DNA from: CBDHFQ01 sp965262565 | GTDB taxonomy: Bacteria > Bacteroidota > Bacteroidia > J057 | NCBI GenBank assembly: GCA_965262565.1 | Contig: CBDHFQ010000020.1 | Coordinates: 744,001 to 808,000, forward strand | DNA length: 64,000 nucleotides | Direction: 5' to 3' | Shown here: piece by piece, positions 16,897 to 26,900 of the stretch | How positions within the stretch are numbered: the first letter of the stretch is position 1 | How the letters are laid out: every line of letters begins with the position of its first letter | Notes under the pieces: model-generated | Seen by the model: the letters and a program-made list of their open reading frames with translations, nothing else | Told to the model about the DNA's origin: nothing | Databases searched by the model: none | Program-made: the position numbers and the translations under genes

Positions 16897-17739
16897 ATGA
16901 GAAACATCTGTCTTACATTCCTTTGTTTGTGTGTAGCCTGTGGTAAGGAAGTATCCCAAGATTCTAACGGAACTCTATCCCAACAATCTACAGATAATAA
17001 TGAAGTATACGTTCCACAACTACAGCAATTATTGGACTCTTTCCAGTTGGTAGGTGGTATACTTGTTTATGATGATTCTTCAGAGACTTATTTTTCGAAT
17101 GATGTTGAATGGGCAAAAAAAGGGGCTTTACCTGCTTCGACGTTTAAAATTATCAACTCAATCATCGGGTTAGAAACGGGTGTTGTAGAGAGCGACAGTA
17201 CAATGTTTACATGGAATGGAGAGGATAGAGCCTTAGACGTATGGGAGCAGGATTTAACCCTTAAACAAGCTTTTCATTTCTCCTGTGTTCCCTGTTATCA
17301 AGAAGTAGCCAGAGGAATAGGAACAGAGCGGATGAATACATATTTAGCTAAATTGGATTATGGCAAGATGGATGTAGATTCCTCTAATATAGATATGTTT
17401 TGGCTAAGAGGGAATTCTCGCATAACTCAATACGAACAAATAGATATCCTTCGTCGATTTCATTATGCTCAACTTCCCATTTCCAGTAGGACAGATGCTA
17501 TCATGAGGAAAATGATGATTAGAGAGGAAACGGAGGAGTATATATTAAGAGGAAAAACGGGATGGGCCATCAGGGAAGATGGACATACGGGTTGGTATGT
17601 AGGATATATCGAAAAAGCTGATAAATCGTACTTTTTTGCCACGCATGTTGAACCAGATCCAACCTTTGATATGGAGATGTTTCCTGAAGCTAGAATCGCA
17701 TTTACTGAAAAGGCTTTGGAGCAACTCGGAATTTTGTAA
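16897..17739 (+). CDS. Class D (OXA-type) beta-lactamase family protein, probable lipoprotein
   Basis: A 280-aa protein with all three class D active-site motifs: STFK (Ser81-Lys84, the lysine being carbamylated in known enzymes), SCV (129-131) and KTG (220-222). The context PASTFKI and GKTGW matches active OXA enzymes, and length is typical. The N-terminus MRNICLTFLCLCVACGK resembles a lipoprotein signal, although the residue at -3 is Cys rather than Leu. Such chromosomal OXA relatives are common in Bacteroidota and many have little activity, so resistance should not be assumed. Monocistronic: convergent with the subtilase gene downstream. Confidence 0.9.
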   Translation: MRNICLTFLCLCVACGKEVSQDSNGTLSQQSTDNNEVYVPQLQQLLDSFQLVGGILVYDDSSETYFSNDVEWAKKGALPASTFKIINSIIGLETGVVESDSTMFTWNGEDRALDVWEQDLTLKQAFHFSCVPCYQEVARGIGTERMNTYLAKLDYGKMDVDSSNIDMFWLRGNSRITQYEQIDILRRFHYAQLPISSRTDAIMRKMMIREETEEYILRGKTGWAIREDGHTGWYVGYIEKADKSYFFATHVEPDPTFDMEMFPEARIAFTEKALEQLGIL

Positions 17740-17923
17740 TTGTGTGTGTTAGCAGCATTGTTTATGTTAATATTCATCTTCAAATAAAAATTGTTGTGGG
17801 TCATTAATATCAACGACAATCGTATTTGCCCACATATCCCCCAGTCTTTGATGTTTCTCTGAATTGTTTATTACAATTATTGCAGGTATTCCGTACATCC
17901 AACTTAAAAATGAACGAAAAAAA

Positions 17924-17945
17924 AGATGGCTCTCAAGAGCCATCT
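17924..17945 (-). terminator. Rho-independent terminator of the subtilase gene
   Basis: A perfect 9-10 bp inverted repeat (AGATGGCTC / GAGCCATCT, short loop). Read on the minus strand it is followed by a run of eight T (the A-run at 17917-17924). It lies 45 nt past the stop codon of the minus-strand subtilase gene. Confidence 0.85.
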
Positions 17946-17989
17946 ACTATGTATAAAAGTTATTTCAAAAAGAAAGTTTCTACATTCGA

Positions 17990-19564
17990 TTACTGAACTT
18001 GCAGGACAGCATTAATAGCCGGTACTGGCATGACGACTTTACCTACAGCATCAGTATTTTTTTCGCTGGAACCTGTTTCATGCAAAATGCGATAGGCATC
18101 TTGTGTAGTTAAATCTGGATTCAACGATTTCATAATTCCCACTAATCCAGCTACTAAAGGCGTTGCCATAGAGGTTCCACTAAAAGATTTGTATAAACTT
18201 CCAGGGAAACTTGACATAATATTAACGCCTGGAGCGGCGATAGGCATTTTCAACTTCGTATTTCTATTGGAAAAAGGAGCTTTATGTAATTCTTCGTTGA
18301 CAGCACCTACCACAATAACTCCTTCAATATTCGCAGGAGAATATCTTCTGGCATCATCATTACTATTTCCTGCAGCTACAATGACGATAGCCCCTTTAGA
18401 TCTGGCATATTCTACGGCTTTTACTTGCACTCTGGGAGGTCTAGGATGAAAACCACCTAAAGACATGGAAATAACATCAGAACCATCTTCCGCTGCCTGG
18501 ATAATCGCACGAGCTACAGTCTGGTCTGTCCCTCTACCCATTCTGTCCAATGCATGAAATCCGGTAATGGTTACGAATTTCCCTTCCCAATTCAAGGATC
18601 CTATTCCTTTACCATTATTTGTTTCTCCTCCCGCAATACCAGCACAATGTGTTCCATGACCATGAAAATCAGTTTCCCCTGGAGAAGAAGTGAAAATTCC
18701 TTTCAGGTCTTCATGAACTCCTTCAACACCTGTATCCACAATAGCTAATTTAGCTTTTTTGACAGGGGTAGTATTTTTGAGGATTCCATATACTTCATTA
18801 TATGATAATTTATCAGCAAACCATTGTTGGTGAAGGTATGGGTCATTAGCTAAAAACGACTTCTTCAGAATTTCAGCGGAAGAAGAGGATTCTATAGGTT
18901 TAATCAGTGTCAGTGGATAATTCTTCTCCACATAATCTACATTCTCCTGATCCATCCTCAACTCTTTCATTAAAGGATTTTTCAATGCAGGATCCACAGT
19001 AACAATGTAAAATTGTGCTAAATCTTCATCTTCATCCAAACTTACCTCAGGAAAAGCACGCTTATGATAAGCATGATATTTTTTTAAGGTCTTTTTGATC
19101 TCAGAAATATCATCATCTGGACCTAGTTCGACCAGAATTTGATGAGCATTATCAGTAGGAATGACTAATTCACTGGTATTGCATGCAAAACAGAATACAT
19201 GTAAAATTCCCGATAAACCTAATGCTAAAATACCCGGAACTGAAAACATTTTAGCTCTTTCTTTGTGATAAGCTAAATAAGCTGCATCCACCAGCATCCC
19301 TATACCAACATCCATTAACATCATCGCAAGTCTATCCAGCAGAGAACCATCCCCAAAAATAAATCGATAACTCAAAGCGAAGAGCAAAAATAGAAAAGCA
19401 GGTAGTGGTTTAAACTCCCTTCCTTTTGATCTACGAACCATCCCACGTGCAAAAACCAGAAAAGCTGCTGCCACTAATAAGGGACCTATTAAATCTACCA
19501 GTGTTACATTCATAATATGAAGTATAAAAAAACAGGAAATATCAATCAGACATTTCCTTAGCAT
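17990..19564 (-). CDS. Membrane-anchored subtilisin-like (S8) serine protease
   Basis: A 524-aa protein. The N-terminal about 130 residues contain about four hydrophobic helices (around 22-40, 54-70, 78-98, 108-128), then a roughly 90-residue acidic linker or propeptide-like region, then an S8 domain with Asp277 (AIVDTGV), His303 (HGHGTHCAG), Asn400 (AAGNSN) and Ser465 (FSGTSMATP). All catalytic residues are present. Several N-terminal membrane helices on a subtilase are unusual, since most are secreted by a signal peptide. The start at 19564 overlaps the stop of the upstream small gene by one base (TAATG), implying translational coupling; an internal Met 17 codons later is an alternative start. 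Confidence 0.9.
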   Translation of the reverse strand: MLRKCLIDISCFFILHIMNVTLVDLIGPLLVAAAFLVFARGMVRRSKGREFKPLPAFLFLLFALSYRFIFGDGSLLDRLAMMLMDVGIGMLVDAAYLAYHKERAKMFSVPGILALGLSGILHVFCFACNTSELVIPTDNAHQILVELGPDDDISEIKKTLKKYHAYHKRAFPEVSLDEDEDLAQFYIVTVDPALKNPLMKELRMDQENVDYVEKNYPLTLIKPIESSSSAEILKKSFLANDPYLHQQWFADKLSYNEVYGILKNTTPVKKAKLAIVDTGVEGVHEDLKGIFTSSPGETDFHGHGTHCAGIAGGETNNGKGIGSLNWEGKFVTITGFHALDRMGRGTDQTVARAIIQAAEDGSDVISMSLGGFHPRPPRVQVKAVEYARSKGAIVIVAAGNSNDDARRYSPANIEGVIVVGAVNEELHKAPFSNRNTKLKMPIAAPGVNIMSSFPGSLYKSFSGTSMATPLVAGLVGIMKSLNPDLTTQDAYRILHETGSSEKNTDAVGKVVMPVPAINAVLQVQ

Positions 19565-19800
19565 TAAACCATTTTAATATCGCGAATATTTATATTTCTT
19601 CCCCACATATGAATACTGAACATATCAGAATAATCATATGAGACCTGTACATTTAATCCATCCTTCTGAAACGCCTTAGGCAATCCATCAACAGGATTCA
19701 ATTGCTCACCTGTATCACTTTCTATTCCGTAAAATCCACCTGACAAATTAAGGTAAACTATTTTTCCATTGACTTTTTTCATAAATATATTTCTTCTCAT
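19564..19800 (-). CDS. Small conserved beta-rich protein coupled to the subtilase
   Basis: A 78-aa protein (72 aa if started at the second Met, MKKVNGKIVYLN). Motifs LSGGFYGIESDTGEQLNP and FSIHMWGRNINIRDI look like a small conserved all-beta domain that I have seen as a stand-alone hypothetical in several phyla; I cannot name a function. No signal peptide. Its TAA overlaps the ATG of the membrane subtilase by one base, so the two are made in step. A regulator, inhibitor or chaperone of the protease is a reasonable guess only. Confidence 0.7.
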   Translation of the reverse strand: MRRNIFMKKVNGKIVYLNLSGGFYGIESDTGEQLNPVDGLPKAFQKDGLNVQVSYDYSDMFSIHMWGRNINIRDIKMV

Positions 19801-19838
19801 ACGTTACGGACACCAACTGAACAAGTTTCATCCGAAAA

Positions 19839-20183
19839 TCACCAATTCTTTCTTTTACCAAAAATAACATTTAGTAACAGTGCTTTCTTTAAATCGCCAG
19901 GATTTTTAAGAAATTTATCGCCTTTACGGGCCCTTCTGGAAGAAGCTCGAGCCTTCGATCTTTCCAGTAAATGACTAAATTTAGATTGAGGTTTTTCTTT
20001 CTTCGGATTAGCTTTTTCCCCGCTAGTTACTTCAAGCGGGATTACTTTCCTTTCGATATGTTGAACAAAAGGAATATTATTATCTTTGATGCCACGTTGA
20101 AACAAGATATATCTATAAGCTAAATATAAATAGCTTAATATTCCGAAAAAGAGGATGAATAATACAACGTAAAGAGGTAGCAT
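19839..20183 (-). CDS. Hypothetical single-pass membrane protein
   Basis: A 114-aa protein with one N-terminal transmembrane helix (about 3-24) followed by a strongly basic cytosolic tail rich in Lys/Arg/Ser (KFSHLLERSKARASSRRARKGDKF) ending DLKKALLLNVIFGKRKNW. I do not recognise the family. The basic tail could contact nucleic acid or membrane phosphates. It is divergent from smc with 86 nt between start codons, and upstream of the small protein/subtilase pair on the same strand (38 nt). Confidence 0.65.
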   Translation of the reverse strand: MLPLYVVLFILFFGILSYLYLAYRYILFQRGIKDNNIPFVQHIERKVIPLEVTSGEKANPKKEKPQSKFSHLLERSKARASSRRARKGDKFLKNPGDLKKALLLNVIFGKRKNW

Positions 20184-20269
20184 ACTGGAATACTAGAGAT
20201 ACAGCTTACGTAGATATATCTAATTCTAAATATATTGAAAAAAGCGATAAAAACAAGGGTAGGGAGCCT

Positions 20270-23200
20270 ATGCTATTAAAAAGTTTGGAGATTTATGGTT
20301 TTAAAAGCTTCGCAGATAGAACTAAATTTCTATTCGACAAAGGAGTTACGGGAGTAGTCGGACCGAATGGATGCGGCAAATCCAATATAGTAGATTCTAT
20401 TCGATGGGTATTAGGCGAGCAAAAAACTCGAAATCTGAGATCGGATAAAATGGAAAATGTCATTTTTAATGGGACACAAAAAAGGAAGAAAGCAAATTTT
20501 GCTGAGGTATCACTAACCTTCGAGAACACTAAAAATATCCTTCCGACAGAATATACCAGCGTAAAAATTACCCGAAAATTATACCGTTCAGGCGAAAGCG
20601 AATATCAGATCAATGGCGTCTCATGCAGATTGAAAGATATTAATAATCTCTTCATGGATACGGGCATAGGATCGGATTCATATGCCATTATCGAATTGAA
20701 AATGGTGGATGAGATTCTAACCAATAAAGATAATGAGCGAAGGAAATTTCTGGAAGAGGCTGCGGGAATATCAAAATACAGAATTCGAAAGAAGCAGACA
20801 TTTAAAAGATTAGAGGATACTGATGGCGATTTAAATAGGGTAGAGGATCTGCTATTCGAGATTGAAAAAAATCTTCGTTCTTTAGAACGACAAGCTAAGA
20901 GAACCCGGAAATTCCTGGAAATCAAGAAAAAATATAAAGCTATTAGTGCTCAGTATGCCTATCTGGCCCTGAAATCCCTTCGTGAGCAGCAAAACCTCAT
21001 CAGTACTAAAGTAAAGAAATGCGAAGATGAAATTCTGCAACTGCAGAGCCAAATGATGCAAAAAGAAGCTATGCTGGCGGAAAGGAAAACCGCTCAAATT
21101 CAACAGGAACAAACCCTATCTGAAGCTCAAGCTGACTTGAATCAACACTTGCGTATTATCCAGAACATGGAAACCGAAAAGCAAGTGAAACAGGAGCGAT
21201 TAAAATATTTGCAGCAGAGAGAGGTCAATATTAAACTTCAACTGGAAAAAGAGGTATTACAAGCTACCCAAAATCAAGGGAGGTTGGCAGAGTTAAAAGA
21301 GAAACATCAACAACTCACTCAACAAGTCGCAACGGAAAGAGAGAGGGAAGGCTTGGCAAAGCAGGAGTTGGAAGAATTTAAACGCCAATGTCAATCAATA
21401 TCAAACGAAAGAGATACCTATCTGGAAGATCGTAGAGAAGCAGAACATCTCATGCAGCAGATCCACAGAGAAGAACAGGTAAAACACGTCCAGATCAATA
21501 GCTTAAAAAACGAATTGGCCCGGATGGAGGCAGATTCTTTTGAGCGATCCGAGAAGCTGGCAGACTTTTCAGATAATGAACAAACTATCCAACTAGAAAT
21601 TCAATCCCTCGAAAGGCAGATCCATGAAAAAGAGGCCCTGCTTTCCCAGCATGAATTGACCTTAAAGGAAGCTGAGAATCATATTGTTGAGCAAAAAGAA
21701 AAGATCAGTAAAACAAGTCGAACGCTGGATGCTAAAAAGAATGAACACGAATTATTGAGAAGCCTGGTGGAGAATTTGGAAGGCTTTCCTGAAAGTGTTA
21801 AATATTTGAAGAAGAATGCGAATTGGATGAAGAAGGCTCCTCTGTTATCTGATATTTTTTCTGTACCCGAAAAGTTTAAATCAGCCTTTGAAAATTTTTT
21901 AGATCCTTATCTCACCTATTATGTAGTTCAGAACAGGGAGCAAGCGTTAAACTCCATTCGCTTATTGGCACAACATGCTAAAGGAAGGGCTAACTTTTTT
22001 ATTCTCGACGAATTAAAAGACTATGTAGCTAGCGATTCTATAAATATTTCGGAAAGTAGGCCTGCGCTTTCTATCGTAGAAGTAGCTCCGAGATACGAAC
22101 AACTGGCTGCTTATCTATTAGATAGGGTATATGTGATCCATCGGCCGGAAGATATGCCAGATCACCTACCTGAAAATGTGGTTATGTTATCAGAAGCAGG
22201 AGATGTGTTGAGGAAAAAGTACGTATTAGCTGGTGGTTCTTTGGGTTTGTTTGAAGGGAGAAGATTGGGAAGGGCGAAAAATCTGGACCAATTAAGTAAG
22301 GACATCCAACATCTGCAAGATCACATAGAGAATGAAGAGACAGTGTTGGCGCATTGGGAAGAAAAGAAATCAGAACTAACTCATAAAAATTTCGAGAAAG
22401 AGCTGGGACCACTAAAAAAGCAATTAATTGAAAAACAACGGGAAGTTTCTGTGCTGGAATCTCGTAGACAAGAACATCAGGTTCAATTATCTAGAGTAGG
22501 AGAACGAACCAGTAAACTAACACAAGACCTTCACCAACTGGAAGAGAGCTTTAGGGCACTTATTCCTCAGAGAAAATTACAGGCGGAGAGATTGCAACAG
22601 ATTTCTTCCCAACTGGTAGAGAAGCAGGATATTGTCCAGGAAATGAACGATCAGTTACAGGAAAAATCAGAGGAATTTAATAAGGTACATATCCAGCTTA
22701 TTCACCTCATAAATCAGCATGAAACTGTTCAAAGAGATCATCAGCAGGTGCTGCAACAGATGTCAGAATTCGAGCAATTGAAGAACAAGTTAGAAGATGA
22801 GTTGGCACAAATTCAGGAAGATATTGCCCTATTGGAACAAAGTAATCAGGTAGATGAAGAAGGAATGATGGTGCTGTATGAAAAAAGAAATGAAAAGGAA
22901 CAAAGAGTAGATAGATTAGAACAGGAACTCGCTGCCATGAAAATGCGAATTGGTGAGGTTGAGAAGGGGGTCTTATCTGAACGTCAACAGAGGGATAGCT
23001 TGCGGATGGATCAGGAATCGTTAAAGGATCAGGCAAGTGATATTCGTATGCAGTTTCACGGCATGAAAGAACGTATGGAGGTGGAATTTCAGATCAATAT
23101 ACACACGTTGAATCCTGAAGCAATGTTTGAAGGAGATCCTGAAGAGATTGATGTGGAGGAATTAGGAGAAAAAGTGGCCAATATGAGAACCAAAATCCAG

Positions 23201-23827
23201 AATTATGGAGAAATTAATCCTTTGGCAGTAGAAGCTTATGAAGAAATGAAGGAGCGCTACGATTTTATTCACGTTCAAAAAGAGGATTTATTGGAAGCTA
23301 AACAATCCTTGTTAGATACGATTTCAGAGATTGATGAAAAGGCCAAAGAGAAATTTTTAGCCACTTTCGATAAAGTAAGAGAAAATTTTCAGGAGGTATT
23401 TAGAAATTTGTTTTCATCAGATGATAAATGTGATTTGGTTCTGTTAGATGCAGAAAATCCCCTTGAATCAGAAGTATCCATTATTGCGCGTCCTAAAGGC
23501 AAAAGACCGTTGACGATCAAACAACTATCTGGTGGAGAAAAGACACTTACAGCTGTGGCTTTATTGTTTGCACTATATCTGATCAAACCTGCTCCCTTTT
23601 GTATATTTGATGAGGTAGATGCTCCATTGGATGATGCGAATATAGATAAGTTCAATAATATTATTCGGGAGTTTTCGAATGATTCCCAATTCATTATTGT
23701 AACACATAATAAAAGGACCATGTCTAAAACCAATGTCATTTATGGGGTTACAATGAATATAGCAGGACCTAATGGAGGGGTATCACAAGTACTTCCGGTA
23801 GATTTGGAAGCGCTGAATCTCAATTAA
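20270..23827 (+). CDS. smc: Chromosome segregation protein SMC
   Basis: A full-length 1185-aa SMC ATPase. N-terminal Walker A GPNGCGKSNI at 31-40 with the typical SLEIYGFKSFADRT lead; two long coiled coils; a hinge around residues 510-650; and the C-terminal head with signature LSGGEKTLTAVALLFA (from 1086) and Walker B FCIFDEVDAPLDDAN (1110-1124). SMC dimers with ScpAB organise and segregate sister chromosomes in the nucleoid. Length and motifs match the bacterial family. scpA and scpB are not in the window. Likely monocistronic. Confidence 0.98.
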   Translation: MLLKSLEIYGFKSFADRTKFLFDKGVTGVVGPNGCGKSNIVDSIRWVLGEQKTRNLRSDKMENVIFNGTQKRKKANFAEVSLTFENTKNILPTEYTSVKITRKLYRSGESEYQINGVSCRLKDINNLFMDTGIGSDSYAIIELKMVDEILTNKDNERRKFLEEAAGISKYRIRKKQTFKRLEDTDGDLNRVEDLLFEIEKNLRSLERQAKRTRKFLEIKKKYKAISAQYAYLALKSLREQQNLISTKVKKCEDEILQLQSQMMQKEAMLAERKTAQIQQEQTLSEAQADLNQHLRIIQNMETEKQVKQERLKYLQQREVNIKLQLEKEVLQATQNQGRLAELKEKHQQLTQQVATEREREGLAKQELEEFKRQCQSISNERDTYLEDRREAEHLMQQIHREEQVKHVQINSLKNELARMEADSFERSEKLADFSDNEQTIQLEIQSLERQIHEKEALLSQHELTLKEAENHIVEQKEKISKTSRTLDAKKNEHELLRSLVENLEGFPESVKYLKKNANWMKKAPLLSDIFSVPEKFKSAFENFLDPYLTYYVVQNREQALNSIRLLAQHAKGRANFFILDELKDYVASDSINISESRPALSIVEVAPRYEQLAAYLLDRVYVIHRPEDMPDHLPENVVMLSEAGDVLRKKYVLAGGSLGLFEGRRLGRAKNLDQLSKDIQHLQDHIENEETVLAHWEEKKSELTHKNFEKELGPLKKQLIEKQREVSVLESRRQEHQVQLSRVGERTSKLTQDLHQLEESFRALIPQRKLQAERLQQISSQLVEKQDIVQEMNDQLQEKSEEFNKVHIQLIHLINQHETVQRDHQQVLQQMSEFEQLKNKLEDELAQIQEDIALLEQSNQVDEEGMMVLYEKRNEKEQRVDRLEQELAAMKMRIGEVEKGVLSERQQRDSLRMDQESLKDQASDIRMQFHGMKERMEVEFQINIHTLNPEAMFEGDPEEIDVEELGEKVANMRTKIQNYGEINPLAVEAYEEMKERYDFIHVQKEDLLEAKQSLLDTISEIDEKAKEKFLATFDKVRENFQEVFRNLFSSDDKCDLVLLDAENPLESEVSIIARPKGKRPLTIKQLSGGEKTLTAVALLFALYLIKPAPFCIFDEVDAPLDDANIDKFNNIIREFSNDSQFIIVTHNKRTMSKTNVIYGVTMNIAGPNGGVSQVLPVDLEALNLN

Positions 23828-23838
23828 TACGGCTGAAC

Positions 23839-23866
23839 AAAAAACTCTCCCTCAAGAGAGGGAGAG
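23839..23866 (-). terminator. Terminator between smc and the 1574-aa gene
   Basis: A perfect 9-bp hairpin (CTCTCCCTC, loop AAGA, GAGGGAGAG; stem 23845-23853 with 23858-23866). On the minus strand it is followed by TTTTTTG, making it a good intrinsic terminator 50 nt past the stop of the minus-strand gene. In the plus direction it follows smc by 17 nt but lacks a strong T-run, so it may act only weakly for smc. Confidence 0.85.
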
Positions 23867-23915
23867 CAATATTTGTGATATAGCGTAAGGATCTTATAGT
23901 CTTGAAATATATTAC

Positions 23916-26900
23916 TTAGTTACTTAGTACAATTTTTGCGTAATATACACCATTTATTTCACTCACCATTCTAAGTAAGTACATTCCCGCTGGTTCTTCT
24001 GCTTCTATTGTCAATTCTGTTGTCTGATCAGCTAAAACACTTCCTTCATAGATGCGTCTAATATGTCTTCCATCTAAGGTAAACATTGAAATATCTACAT
24101 GATCAGTGAAAGGCAGTGAAATAGACACTTGTGCTTGCTGAGCAAATGGATTTGGATATACAGAAAGTCGACCTGGATCTTCTCCTAAAGAAGGAAGATT
24201 AGAGACAGTAGCACCTGTAGCTAACTCAAAAATAGACGTAGTTCCACTTACTTCATTGGAAACTGCTAATAATGGACTTCCGTTAGGGCTATCATCTGCA
24301 GGAATGAAGAAAATGGCTTCGGGACCTAAATCTCCAGCTGCGGCCGTTTCCGGATCAGCATCGAAATTTCTGTTATTTACATAATCTACAAATTCAGGCG
24401 CTTGAGGATCAGTTACATCGTAAATCATAATGCCACCAATTCTCTCTAATCCTATAAATGCATAAAATCTTCCATCCAACTCTCCCACAGTAATAGCTTC
24501 GGGCTCTGGTCCTTTGTCATCACTACGATCTTTGAACTCAGTTTCGTCATTAGAACTGTTAAATACGTCAGGAAGGCGAGCAGCCGTAATTTGTTCAAAA
24601 TCCTCTCCGCTGTCCCAAACGAGATTTCCAGATGCATCCCAAATAGAGAATGATCTTGATCCATAAGCAAACAGGCTTTCAGTAAATCCGTCTCCATCTT
24701 CATCTCCATTTACGGTGGTAGAATTTAAACGTCCCAGAACCGAATCTCTTTGTAAATATTCAGCATCAGGAAAAGCTACAGGATCTAACAATAAACCACC
24801 GATTCTCTCTTCTTCACTAAACCCATCGTAGTCTCTGGCATCTCCTTCATTCGCAGAGAGAATATAGGTTGCACCATCAACTTCGTAAGCGGCAATCGCA
24901 TCTGGCTGATACATACCTTTTACTGGCCAGGGGCGGATATTTATCGTGGAAGATTCATTACTTGCATCTATTCCATTACAGGCGATGCTATGATCTTTAA
25001 ATCCTAAGCCTACAATTGCTGTGATCGTATTTGTCTGTAAGTCCAATACCCCTAAGGCATTGTTTTCCTGTAGCGTAATATAGGCCGTACTACCATCAGG
25101 GCTTACAGCAATGAATTCTGGTTCCAGATCTTGTGCTACTGTAGCATTAGGACCAAAAATTCGAACGCTTTCATCTAAATCCGCATCATTAAAAGCATTA
25201 AATCCAGCTGTGGTTACCGTAATATTATCTGTTAAAGAATCTATTCCTGCTGAAACATCAATGATACTTACAGAACCTTCAGGGTCCACCACATAATCGT
25301 CATCTGGTTCCCCTTCATTCGCCACTAATACTTTGGTACCATCTGGAGTAAAGGTCAACATATCAGGCAATGGTCCGACAGTCACAGAAGTGATGAGAAC
25401 TCCATCGGTATTATAAAATGCTACCACGCCATCTAGTTGGGCGCTATCATTTTCAATAGCTACAGCGACAATACCATCATAAGTGGCTACACTGTTAGGT
25501 CCACCTCCAAGTGAGTCAAGCTGAATTTGAGAGATAAGGGCAGGATTTAATGGATCGCTTCCATCTAGTATATCTACTGTATTATCGTTAGAATTGGTTA
25601 CGAATAGGCGCTGTGAAGCAGAATCATACACAACGATTTCAGCTGCGCTTTCATCGAAAATCCCTGAAGCATAGGTCCCTAATAAATTAACTGTAAGCGC
25701 CGGATCATCTTGAGGTTCTGTATCAACCGTATCTTCACAAGCTAATACTTCAATATCGATCCCAAATAATGAAAGCGTGCCACTTACTTCACTCGCTACA
25801 GCAATCATAGGACTACCAGTAGGACTTCCTTCTCCTTCAATGAAAAAGATATCCTCCGGCCCAAGATCTCCCGCTAAAGAAGAATCTGCCGCCACATCAA
25901 AATTTCTGTTGTTAATGTATTCAATGAATGCTGGGGCGGTAGGATCTGTGATATCATACACCATAATTCCTCCTACACGCTCCAATCCAATAAAAGCGTA
26001 GAATCTTCCATTGATCTGACCGATTTCGATAGCTTCAGGTTCAGGTCCTTTATCATCACTTCTATTGTCGAAGGAATCATTGTCATCATTAGTAGAATTG
26101 AATTGTTCAGGAAGAAATTCTGCGGTAATCTGTTCAAAGTCGTCTCCACTGTCCCATATCAAGTTTCCTACTTCATCTAAAATAGAGAATGAGCGAGCTC
26201 CATAAGAGAAAAATACCTCATTTAATGAATCTCCATCTATATCTCCGCTTACACTGGTCGTTCTCAATCTACCTAAGAGCGAATCTTCCTGGAGGGCTGC
26301 AGCATTGGGAAATGCTACGCTATCTAATACGAGATCGTCTCCTCTGATTTCTTCAGAAAATCCATCGTAATCTTTAGCATCTCCTTCATTAGCCATCAGA
26401 ATATAGTTAGTACTTCCAATTTGATAAGTAGCTATGGCATCAGGTTGGTACATCCCAAAGACAGGCCAATTCTGAAAGTTGATCCCGCCATCTTCATTAC
26501 TAGCATCAAAAGCATTATTATCATCAAAAGTGATGATACCCAAAGAAATGTCATCTGTTACTCCTGCACCAGCTAATCCAAAGTCATTATCATTGATCAC
26601 ACCAATAGCTCCTAATGATGGAATGTAGACTAAACCTTCAGGCTTATCACTTGGCAGGTATCCTATAGAGGGTAAGTTGACAATTTTACGCTTATTTACC
26701 GGACGAATACCTAATGCAACGATGCTGTCAGAAGTTAATTGTTCTAATGTTAAGTCATCTGCTGCACCCGTTTCATTGGAAATATCTGTACCAAGGATAT
26801 TCGTTGCACCTTCCAGGGTAAACTCAAAGACAAACTTTTTACCAGTATTTTGGCCTGGAATACTTGAATCGCGTTCCAGAATGAGAAATTTTCCTCCACC

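Noticed and set aside
17469..17819. A 116-codon minus-strand frame over the end of the OXA gene
   Set aside because: Shadow of the well-supported beta-lactamase gene, with no family match and no ribosome binding site seen.
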